A DNA stretch of 64,000 nucleotides from Pseudomonas viridiflava (GTDB lineage: Bacteria > Pseudomonadota > Gammaproteobacteria > Pseudomonadales > Pseudomonadaceae). The position numbers and the translations under genes are program-made. The notes beneath the pieces are model-generated. The model saw nothing but the letters and a program-made list of their open reading frames with translations, searched no databases and had not been told where the DNA came from. The stretch is from NCBI RefSeq assembly GCF_900591205.1, contig NZ_UUPU01000061.1, forward strand, positions 1-64,000. Direction: 5' to 3'. The first letter of the stretch is position 1, and each line of letters starts with the position of its first letter. This document shows positions 1-6,768 of this stretch, one piece after another.

Positions 1-63
1 AGCAAGTGTCACTGCTTGAGCTTTGAAGTCATCGGTGTAGCTGCGGCGGGTTTGCTGTGACAT
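1..63 (-). CDS. IS3-type transposase OrfA, N-terminal fragment (cut by window start)
   Basis: The minus strand reads MSQQTRRSYTDDFKAQAVTL and continues out of the window. This resembles the start of IS3-family OrfA proteins, which begin with a basic stretch and a (Y/F)xxEFK-AVxL-like helix before the helix-turn-helix. A GGAGG ribosome binding site sits six bases before the ATG, so the start is well supported. Only 21 codons are visible, so whether the element is intact cannot be judged. The terminal inverted repeat should lie in the 64-200 region but I could not delimit it. Confidence 0.6.
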   Translation of the reverse strand, partial: MSQQTRRSYTDDFKAQAVTLA

Positions 64-321
64 AGGTGCCTCCAAGGTTGCGATTAAAATATCGCTTCTT
101 GGCGTCCGCTGCGAGGGAACAAGTCCATGGTTACTTTCGCGCTTTTCGAAAGTGACCCGCTGTAAGAGCGGAACCCATATCAGCCATCACCCCAATAACG
201 GATATGTACCCACCCCCCCATCCCCCCAAAAAACCCAAACAGCACGTACATCCAATTTTTCCCCACCCCATCCCCCGCAAACTCCCCTCATCGCTGAAAC
301 TTCAAGGCAGAGGGGCAAACC
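64..321. other. Flank of the insertion sequence and upstream region of the first operon
   Basis: No gene is visible here. A spaced dyad CATATC (176-181) / GATATG (201-206) and a small CCGCT/AGCGG hairpin around 158-172 lie where an IS end would be expected. The last part, with a GGCAGAGG stretch at 304-311, serves as ribosome binding site for the ABM-domain gene at 322. The reading frames of 76-195 codons that cross this stretch are not convincing as genes. Confidence 0.4.
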
Positions 322-912
322 ATGGACCCAGCACTCAAAACCGGGCCCGACGAAGTCGTCACCCTGGTCGTCAAACACCTGATCAAACAAGGCCGCGAAG
401 CCGACTACGAAGCCTGGCTGCGCCGCATCGTGCGTATCGCCGGCGAGCGCCCAGGCCACCTCGGCGTGGATGTGGTACGCAGCAAACAGAACGGCCTGGC
501 CCTGTTCACCTGCGTATTGCGCTACCGCTCCACCGATGACCTGGAAACCTGGCTCGACTCGCCCGAGCGCAAAACCCTGATCACCGAAGCCACGCCCATG
601 CTGGCCGACGGCGACAAGACCGAAATCGGTGGTGTCAACGAATTCTGGTTCAACCCCGAGACCGAAAACGCCGCCAAGCCGCCGCGCTGGAAGCAGGCCG
701 TGGTCACTCTGTGCGTGATCCTGCCGCTGACCTTGCTTGTGCCAATCGTGTGGGGCCCGATCCTGCGCCTGCACCCGTTCCTGTCCAACTATGTGGTCGC
801 CACCTTCCTGGTGACGGTGACCATCGTGGTGCTGGTGGTCTACCTGCTGATGCCGGCGGCTACCCGTCTGTTCGCCCCCTGGCTTGAAGCCTCTGTAAAG
901 GAAACCCTATGA
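322..912 (+). CDS. Membrane-anchored antibiotic-biosynthesis-monooxygenase (ABM) domain protein
   Basis: The 196-residue product has an ABM-like ferredoxin-fold domain (about residues 11-110) followed by two hydrophobic helices (about 126-148 and 157-177). Soluble ABM proteins are about 100 residues, so this belongs to the subgroup with a C-terminal membrane hairpin. Such domains act as small cofactor-free monooxygenases or ligand-binding dimers; the substrate here is unknown. The stop overlaps the next start (ATGA), which implies translational coupling with the amidohydrolase. It is the first gene of a three-gene operon with an isochorismatase-fold hydrolase, suggesting breakdown of an amide-type or ring compound, but this is inference from context. 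Confidence 0.7.
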   Translation: MDPALKTGPDEVVTLVVKHLIKQGREADYEAWLRRIVRIAGERPGHLGVDVVRSKQNGLALFTCVLRYRSTDDLETWLDSPERKTLITEATPMLADGDKTEIGGVNEFWFNPETENAAKPPRWKQAVVTLCVILPLTLLVPIVWGPILRLHPFLSNYVVATFLVTVTIVVLVVYLLMPAATRLFAPWLEASVKETL

Positions 913-2747
913 ACGCCGATCTGATCTTGTTCAATGGCCAGTTCCACACTGTGGACCGTGAGAACCCCCGCGCGACCGCCGTTGCCATCCACCAAGGGCG
1001 CTTCGTGGCCGTTGGCACCGACGGTGAAGCCATGGCCCTGCGGGGCAGCGGCACCCAGGTGATCGACCTCAAGGGTCGCACGGTGATTCCCGGCCTTAAC
1101 GACTCGCACCTGCACCTGATCCGTGGCGGGCTGAACTACAACCTCGAACTGCGCTGGGAAGGCGTGCCGTCGCTGGCCGATGCCCTGCGCATGCTCAAGG
1201 ACCAGGCCGACCGCACCCCGACGCCGCAATGGGTGCGCGTGGTCGGCGGCTGGAATGAATTCCAGTTCGCCGAAAAACGCATGCCTACCCTGGAAGAACT
1301 CAACCAGGCCGCGCCGGACACTCCGGTGTTCGTGTTGCACTTGTACGATCGCGCCTTGCTCAACCGTGCAGCCCTGCGCGTGGCCGGTTACACCAAGGAC
1401 ACGCCGAACCCGCCGGGTGGCGAAATTGTGCGGGACAGCCACGGCAACCCCACCGGCATGCTGGTGGCGCGGCCCAACGCGATGATTCTGTATTCGACCC
1501 TGGCCAAGGGCCCGAAACTGCCGCTCGAATACCAGGTCAACTCGACCCGCCAGTTCATGCGCGAGCTCAACCGCCTGGGGCTTACCAGCGCCATCGACGC
1601 CGGCGGTGGTTTCCAGAACTACCCCGATGACTACGCGGTGATCGAGCAACTGGCCAAGGACGAACAGCTGACGGTGCGCATTGCCTACAACCTGTTCACC
1701 CAGAAGCCCAAGGAAGAACTCAGCGACTTCAAGAACTGGACCGGCAGCGTCACCCTGCACCAGGGCGACGACTACCTGCGCCACAACGGCGCCGGCGAAA
1801 TGCTGGTGTTTTCGGCCGCCGACTTCGAGGACTTCCTGGAGCCGCGCCCCGACCTGCCGCTGACCATGGAGCAGGAACTGGAGCCGGTGGTGCGGCACTT
1901 GGTGGAGCAGCGCTGGCCGTTTCGCCTGCATGCCACCTATGACGAGTCGATCTCGCGCATGCTTGACGTGTTCGAAAAGGTCAATCGCGACATTCCGTTC
2001 AATGGTCTGCCTTGGTTCTTCGACCACGCCGAAACCATCACCCCGAAAAACATTGAGCGAGTGCGCGCCCTCGGTGGCGGTATTGCGATCCAGGACCGCA
2101 TGGCGTTCCAGGGCGAATACTTTGTGGAACGTTACGGGGCCAAAGCCGCCGAAGCCACGCCGCCAATCAAGCGCATGCTCGCCGAGGGCGTGCCGGTGGG
2201 GGCGGGCACCGATGCCACGCGGGTGTCGAGCTACAACCCGTGGACCTCGCTGTACTGGATGGTCAGCGGCCGCACCGTGGGTGGCCTGGAGCTGCACGCC
2301 GAAGGCTTGCCGCGCCTTACCGCGCTGGAACTGTTTACCCATGGCAGTGCCTGGTTTTCGTCCGAGCAGGGCAAGAAAGGCCAGATCAAGGTCGGGCAAC
2401 TGGCGGATGTCGCCGCACTCTCGGCGGATTTTTTCAGTGTCGATGAAGAAGCCATCAAGTGGATCGAATCGCTGCTGACGGTGGTCGGCGGCAAGGTGGT
2501 GTATGGCGCCGGCGACTTCGAGGATTACGCACCGCCGCGTGTGCCAGTGCTGCCGGACTGGTCGCCGGTGGTCAAGGTGCCGGGGCACTGGCGCCCAAGC
2601 TCGCCCCTACAAGCTCAAGTTCACCAATGCAGCGGCCCTTGCGGCGTGCATTCCCACAGCCATGAAAAGGCGCGGCTTTCGAGCGTGCCGGTCAGCGACT
2701 TCCAGGGTTTCTGGGGCGCGTTTGGCTGTTCGTGTTTTGCTTTCTAA
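909..2747 (+). CDS. Amidohydrolase family 3 (YtcJ-like) metal-dependent hydrolase
   Basis: The 612-residue product starts with the small beta domain typical of the superfamily. It then has the metal-binding HxH in NDSHLHL (H67, H69), and later WFFDHAE and GAGTDATR, which supply the further histidine and aspartate of a TIM-barrel amidohydrolase. Length matches the YtcJ/LAF3 group, which hydrolyses amide bonds of unknown natural substrates. No signal peptide is seen, so it is probably cytoplasmic. The last 50 residues form a tail rich in Cys and His (HSHSH, FGCSCFAF) after the catalytic domain. It overlaps the ABM gene by four bases and is followed 21 bases later by an isochorismatase-like gene. 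Confidence 0.85.
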   Translation: MNADLILFNGQFHTVDRENPRATAVAIHQGRFVAVGTDGEAMALRGSGTQVIDLKGRTVIPGLNDSHLHLIRGGLNYNLELRWEGVPSLADALRMLKDQADRTPTPQWVRVVGGWNEFQFAEKRMPTLEELNQAAPDTPVFVLHLYDRALLNRAALRVAGYTKDTPNPPGGEIVRDSHGNPTGMLVARPNAMILYSTLAKGPKLPLEYQVNSTRQFMRELNRLGLTSAIDAGGGFQNYPDDYAVIEQLAKDEQLTVRIAYNLFTQKPKEELSDFKNWTGSVTLHQGDDYLRHNGAGEMLVFSAADFEDFLEPRPDLPLTMEQELEPVVRHLVEQRWPFRLHATYDESISRMLDVFEKVNRDIPFNGLPWFFDHAETITPKNIERVRALGGGIAIQDRMAFQGEYFVERYGAKAAEATPPIKRMLAEGVPVGAGTDATRVSSYNPWTSLYWMVSGRTVGGLELHAEGLPRLTALELFTHGSAWFSSEQGKKGQIKVGQLADVAALSADFFSVDEEAIKWIESLLTVVGGKVVYGAGDFEDYAPPRVPVLPDWSPVVKVPGHWRPSSPLQAQVHQCSGPCGVHSHSHEKARLSSVPVSDFQGFWGAFGCSCFAF

Positions 2748-2768
2748 AAAACCCAAAGGAGTTAACCC

Positions 2769-3386
2769 ATGACTTACTCGCGCTTGAACAAAGATGATGC
2801 AGTGGTGCTGTTGGTGGATCACCAGACCGGCCTGATCTCGCTGGTGCAGGATTTCTCCCCCAACGAATTCAAGAACAACGTACTGGCCCTGGCTGACGTC
2901 GCCAAGTTCTTCAACCTGCCGACCATCCTGACCACCAGTTTTGAAGGCGGTCCGAACGGCCCGCTGGTTCCAGAGCTCAAAGCCCTGTTCCCGGACACGC
3001 CGTACATCGCCCGCCCTGGCCAAATCAACGCTTGGGACAACGAAGATTTCGTCAAGGCCGTCAAGGCCACTGGCCGCAAGCAAATCATCATTGCCGGTGT
3101 GGTGACGGATGTCTGCGTCGCGTTCCCGACCCTGTGCGCCCTCGATGAAGGCTTCGAAGTGTTCGTGGTCACCGACGCTTCCGGCACCTTCAACGAAACC
3201 GTGCAACAGGCCGCCTGGGCGCGCATGACGGCCGCCGGTGCCCAACTGGTGAACTGGTTCTCCGTGGCCTGCGAGCTGCAAGTGGACTGGCGCAACGACA
3301 TGGAAGGGCTGGCCAACCTGCTGTCGCCACGCATCCCCAACTACCGCAACCTGATGAACAGCTACTCGGCATTCACTGCCAAGTAA
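2769..3386 (+). CDS. Isochorismatase-fold hydrolase, YcaC type
   Basis: The 205-residue protein has the cysteine-hydrolase signature: LLVDHQTGL near the N-terminus (D17) and the nucleophile loop GVVTDVCVAF with C116. The GQINAWDNEDF stretch is characteristic of the YcaC branch rather than of true isochorismatases. YcaC-like enzymes are cytoplasmic oligomeric hydrolases of uncertain substrate. A good ribosome site (AAAGGAG) precedes the ATG. It ends the operon begun by the ABM and amidohydrolase genes; a REP pair follows. Confidence 0.85.
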   Translation: MTYSRLNKDDAVVLLVDHQTGLISLVQDFSPNEFKNNVLALADVAKFFNLPTILTTSFEGGPNGPLVPELKALFPDTPYIARPGQINAWDNEDFVKAVKATGRKQIIIAGVVTDVCVAFPTLCALDEGFEVFVVTDASGTFNETVQQAAWARMTAAGAQLVNWFSVACELQVDWRNDMEGLANLLSPRIPNYRNLMNSYSAFTAK

Positions 3387-3412
3387 CCGGTTTTCAAGCC
3401 TTTAGGTCATCC

Positions 3413-3503
3413 ATGTGGGAGGGGGCTTGCCCCCGATAGCGGTGCATCAGTCAAAGCTATTGAGACTGACATACCGCAATCGGGGGCAAGCCCCCTCCCA
3501 CAT
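3413..3503. repeat. REP doublet (REPIN), GGGGG/CCCCC type
   Basis: Two inverted copies of a GTGGGAGGGGGCTTGCCCCC unit face each other across about 45 bases of less conserved sequence. Each unit forms its own short hairpin and the pair forms a larger cruciform. This is the standard form of Pseudomonas REPINs, mobilised in trans by RAYT transposases. It lies just behind the isochorismatase gene and before the LysR gene and may also stabilise the 3' end of the operon transcript. Confidence 0.9.
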
Positions 3504-3565
3504 TTGATTTGTGGTGTTGCGACCATCCGGTTATAAACCTCAAAACTGTCCATCGAGAAGCGACA

Positions 3566-4447
3566 ATGAACCCCTTCGAAGACATGCGCCTGTTCTGCCA
3601 GGTCATGGAGTCCGGCAGTTTTACCGGCGCCGCCGAACAGCTCGGCCTGTCCAAGCAGTTCGTCAGCCGCCGCCTGATCCAGCTGGAAGATCGCCTCGGC
3701 GTGCGCCTGCTCAACCGCTCCACGCGGCGCCTGGATGTCACGCCCCTGGGGCAGAGTTACTACGAATCCGCGTTGCGCCTGCTTGGTGAAGTCGAGCAAG
3801 TGGAGCAGGGTATCGCCGGGCAGAACAGCGAGCCGCGTGGCACCCTGCGCCTCAGTGCACCGCTGTCGTTTGCCATGGCGCACCTGGGCTGCCTGTTGCC
3901 ACTGTTTTTGCAGCGCCACCCGCAGGTGTCGGTGGAAGTCGACCTCAGCGACCGCCCCGTGGACCTGATCGGCGAAGGCTACGACCTGGTGCTGCGCATC
4001 GGCACCCTGGAAGACTCCACCTTGATTGCCCGCCGTATCGCGAGTATCCCGCGGGTGTATTGCGCCAGCCCCGAGTACCTGGCGGTGCGTGGCACCCCGC
4101 AAAAACCCGATGACCTCGCCGAGCACGACTGCTTGCCCTACGGCCACGGCCGCCAGGTGCAATGGCGCTTCAAAGGCAAGTTGCAGGCGCTGAATGTCAG
4201 CGGGCGCATGCGGGTCAATAACGGCGATCTGCTGCGCGACACGGCCATCGCCGGTTTGGGGGTCACGTACTTGCCGACCTTTATTGTTGGCGATGCCTTG
4301 AACGACGGGCGCCTGGTCAGCGTACTGGATGACTTTGCCCCCGAAGCCCTGACCCTGTCGGCGGTGTACCCCCAGCACCGGCAAAGCTCACGGCCGGTGC
4401 AGGCGCTGGTGGAGTTCCTGCGCGAACGTCTGGCTAGCGGCTGTTGA
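3566..4447 (+). CDS. LysR-family transcriptional regulator
   Basis: The 293-residue product begins MNPFEDMRLFCQVMESGSFT and carries the N-terminal LysR winged helix (AAEQLGLSKQFVSRRLIQLE) followed by a LysR substrate domain. The start at 3566 gives the standard family length; an upstream in-frame codon would add 19 residues of no family character. It runs in the same direction as the preceding catabolic operon but is separated from it by a REP pair, so regulation of that operon is possible but not shown. Its 3' end overlaps that of the convergent AraC gene by 14 bases. Confidence 0.9.
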   Translation: MNPFEDMRLFCQVMESGSFTGAAEQLGLSKQFVSRRLIQLEDRLGVRLLNRSTRRLDVTPLGQSYYESALRLLGEVEQVEQGIAGQNSEPRGTLRLSAPLSFAMAHLGCLLPLFLQRHPQVSVEVDLSDRPVDLIGEGYDLVLRIGTLEDSTLIARRIASIPRVYCASPEYLAVRGTPQKPDDLAEHDCLPYGHGRQVQWRFKGKLQALNVSGRMRVNNGDLLRDTAIAGLGVTYLPTFIVGDALNDGRLVSVLDDFAPEALTLSAVYPQHRQSSRPVQALVEFLRERLASGC

Positions 4448-5471
4448 ACAGCTGGCGAATCAGGTTCGGCGTGCTGCCGGTCCAGCGCTTGAATGAGCGC
4501 CGGAAGTTGGCCGCATCGTTGAAGTTCAGGTACGCCGCCACTTCCTCATTGCTGTAGCCCTTGACCTGATACAGGTGTAACGCCACTTGCTTGCGCACGC
4601 GGTCCACCTGTTGCTGAAAACCGGTGTCGTGCTTGTGCAGCTTGCGCTTGAGGGTCGCCGGGCTCATGGCGAAGGCTTGGGCGGCCTGTTCCAGGCTGGG
4701 CGGCTGGCGTACTTGATCGCGCAAGTAGTCGTAGAGGCAGTCGAGAAAGCTGCCGGCAAAGCCCAACTGTTCGATCTGCTCGCAGGCTTGCCGACGTGCG
4801 ACCTGACCGGCCGTGGCCGATGCGCCGGGCCAGGCATGCGTGAGGTATTCGCGGGGGATGCACAGCATGTCCAATGGGCGCTCAAAGCGTGTGCCTTCCC
4901 CCAGATGCACCCAGTACTGTTCGACATAACGCGGTTCGGCATGGCTGAAACTGCACGCCCACGGCAGGCGCTGGCCGCTGAGCCATTGGCTCATGGCAAC
5001 CAGCGAGGTCATGCTGGCCTCCAGCAGAAAGCGCCAGTGCTCGCCGGCGCCGCAACTGTCCAGCCAATACAGGTAGGCGTGGTGCTCATCCAGTTCCAGT
5101 TGCAGGGTGACCAAGGGGCTGAGCAGCACCTGTTGCTGGATCAGGATGTCCAGCGCCTGATGCAGGTTCTGTGCATGGCCCAGGGCATGGCTGGCCGCGC
5201 CGTAATAGCCGGGTAGCAGGCGTTGGCCAAACAAAAAACTGCTGTCGTCGGCGTCGAGTAATTTACGGCTGTTGCCGATCAACCCAAAAAATTGCTGCGG
5301 GCTCAGCCGCGCCTGGCCGGCCAGGATGTCCTCGTGGAACAGACCGGTGCCGCGCAGCAGGCGATGGCTGTCGATGTCACGGGACAAGGCCAGGTCGATC
5401 AGCGTGGCGGGTTGGTAATGCCCTGGGATAAAGCGGCTGTCGCTCTCGTACCAGCTGGTTTTTACGGCCAT
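4434..5471 (-). CDS. AraC-family transcriptional regulator (arabinose-binding-like N-domain)
   Basis: The roughly 345-residue protein has an N-terminal domain of the type found in OruR/ArgR-like pseudomonad regulators (about residues 20-200). It ends in an AraC DNA-binding domain, with the first helix-turn-helix around SLEQAAQAFAMSPATLKRKL and the second around YSNEEVAAYLNFNDAANFRR. I chose the ATG at 5471, directly behind the stop of the GGDEF gene (TGAGATG); a GTG three codons earlier is the alternative. Close spacing indicates co-transcription with the GGDEF gene. Ligand and targets are not visible. Confidence 0.87.
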   Translation of the reverse strand: MAVKTSWYESDSRFIPGHYQPATLIDLALSRDIDSHRLLRGTGLFHEDILAGQARLSPQQFFGLIGNSRKLLDADDSSFLFGQRLLPGYYGAASHALGHAQNLHQALDILIQQQVLLSPLVTLQLELDEHHAYLYWLDSCGAGEHWRFLLEASMTSLVAMSQWLSGQRLPWACSFSHAEPRYVEQYWVHLGEGTRFERPLDMLCIPREYLTHAWPGASATAGQVARRQACEQIEQLGFAGSFLDCLYDYLRDQVRQPPSLEQAAQAFAMSPATLKRKLHKHDTGFQQQVDRVRKQVALHLYQVKGYSNEEVAAYLNFNDAANFRRSFKRWTGSTPNLIRQLFNSR

Positions 5472-5472
5472 C

Positions 5473-6387
5473 TCAGGCACTTTTCGCCAGTGGTTGCTTG
5501 GCCCTGGCGAGCGCCAGGTTCAGGCGCTTGAGCAAGTCGTGGGGCGCCTCTTCCAGGGCCATTACCACGGTGGTGGTCGCCGCCAGTTGCAGGCGCTCAC
5601 CGTGCAGCCGGGTTTTGTGGGCCAGGCCACGTACCGCTTGCTGCAACTCCAGTGCGAGCCCTTGGGCCTGGCGCTCGCCGGTATTGGGCAGCAGCACCAC
5701 AAAGCGATCGCCGGCCAGGCGGCACAACAGGTCCTGGCGACGCAGGTTGAGCAACAGCAAATGGCTGAGGGCCTGTAACACCGCGTCGCCCTCGGCATGC
5801 CCGTAGGCCCGGTTGATGGCGGCAAAGTTGTCCAGGTCCAGGGCCAGCAGCGACAGTGGTTGCTGCTGCTCGCGGCTGTCTTGCAGGCTCTCTGCCAGCT
5901 GACGCTTGAGGTAATCGGCGCCGGCCAGCGGTGTGAGTTTGTCGAATAGCCGATGCTCGCGGAACAGCCGCTCGCGCTTCTCCATTTGCGCACTGATCGC
6001 CAGCTGTTCGCGGTGCCAGTGGTAAATGCCGATGGTCAACAGGATCATGCCTACCGGCATCGGCCCGGACTCCAGCCAATGGTCCCAGGTGATGCTGTCG
6101 GGCAGGCGGATAAATTCGTCGAGGCTGTCGATCCACCAAGAGAAAAAGATGCACGACAGGCCCAGCGCCAGGTAATTGGTAACGCGCCCGGCGGGGCGGC
6201 TTTTCAGTACCAGACCCAGCCAGACCAGGGCGAGCAGGGCAGAGCCACCTTCGCCGAAGATATCCAGCCAGACCCATTCGCTGACACTTTTCAGCTCGCC
6301 GCAGGCCAGGTGCAGAATCAAGCCGAGGTTGGCGGCGACCAACAGCAGGATGAGTTTCCAGCGGTGAGGTTTGAGCACGGAAAACAT
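5473..6387 (-). CDS. Membrane GGDEF-domain protein with degenerate active site
   Basis: The 304-residue product has four hydrophobic segments (about 11-30, 41-61, 70-88, 110-123) and a C-terminal GGDEF domain from about 150. The LDLDNFAAIN and GHAEGDAVL motifs are intact, but the signature loop reads RLAGDRF (residues 233-239). The acidic residue that binds metal and substrate is replaced by Arg238, so diguanylate cyclase activity is doubtful; a GTP/c-di-GMP-binding or partner role is possible. It is the first gene of a two-gene operon with the AraC regulator. No I-site RxxD is seen just before the loop. Confidence 0.85.
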   Translation of the reverse strand: MFSVLKPHRWKLILLLVAANLGLILHLACGELKSVSEWVWLDIFGEGGSALLALVWLGLVLKSRPAGRVTNYLALGLSCIFFSWWIDSLDEFIRLPDSITWDHWLESGPMPVGMILLTIGIYHWHREQLAISAQMEKRERLFREHRLFDKLTPLAGADYLKRQLAESLQDSREQQQPLSLLALDLDNFAAINRAYGHAEGDAVLQALSHLLLLNLRRQDLLCRLAGDRFVVLLPNTGERQAQGLALELQQAVRGLAHKTRLHGERLQLAATTTVVMALEEAPHDLLKRLNLALARAKQPLAKSA

Positions 6388-6504
6388 GGCCGCGAGTCCT
6401 TGGGCAAGTGAGCGATGGGCGTCAGCACAGCAGATGCATGTGACGGTTGCGTGACGCTGGGGGTGGGTCGAATCAGCTCATCTCACTGACAACAAAAATC
6501 AAAA

Positions 6505-6596
6505 ATGTGGGAGGGGGCTTGCCCCCGATGGCAGTGTGTCAGTCGACAGATATATCAACTGACCCACCGCTATCGGGGGCAAGCCCCCTCCCACAC
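6505..6596. repeat. REP doublet (REPIN), GGGGG/CCCCC type
   Basis: Same unit as the 3413-3503 copy, in inverted pair arrangement, with a different centre. It lies between the start of the GGDEF gene and the promoter region of the phytase operon, that is, between divergently transcribed genes, where it separates two promoters. Confidence 0.9.
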
Positions 6597-6677
6597 TGAA
6601 TCTCCACAGGTCATTTCAGCTCATTCCAGGTCGAGAACCCGGTGAAACCCCCGGTTTACAGGCTCCACGGCCAACCC

Positions 6678-6695
6678 CTGTCACAGAACCGTCAT
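6678..6695 (+). promoter_or_regulatory. Candidate PhoB box before the receptor-phytase operon
   Basis: The sequence CTGTCAC-AGAA-CCGTCAT consists of two 7-base units separated by four bases. Each matches the PhoB half-site CTGTCAT at six of seven positions, with the correct 11-base period. It lies 73 bases before the ATG of the TonB-dependent receptor. A PhoB box normally replaces the -35 element; the -10 would be near 6704-6710, where only a weak match is seen. Confidence 0.7.
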
Positions 6696-6768
6696 CCCTC
6701 ACCCCTAGCTTGCCCTCCCAGTTGCCGGGCCTCTTGCCTGGCGCCAACGGATTCTTGGGGAGGATTGC

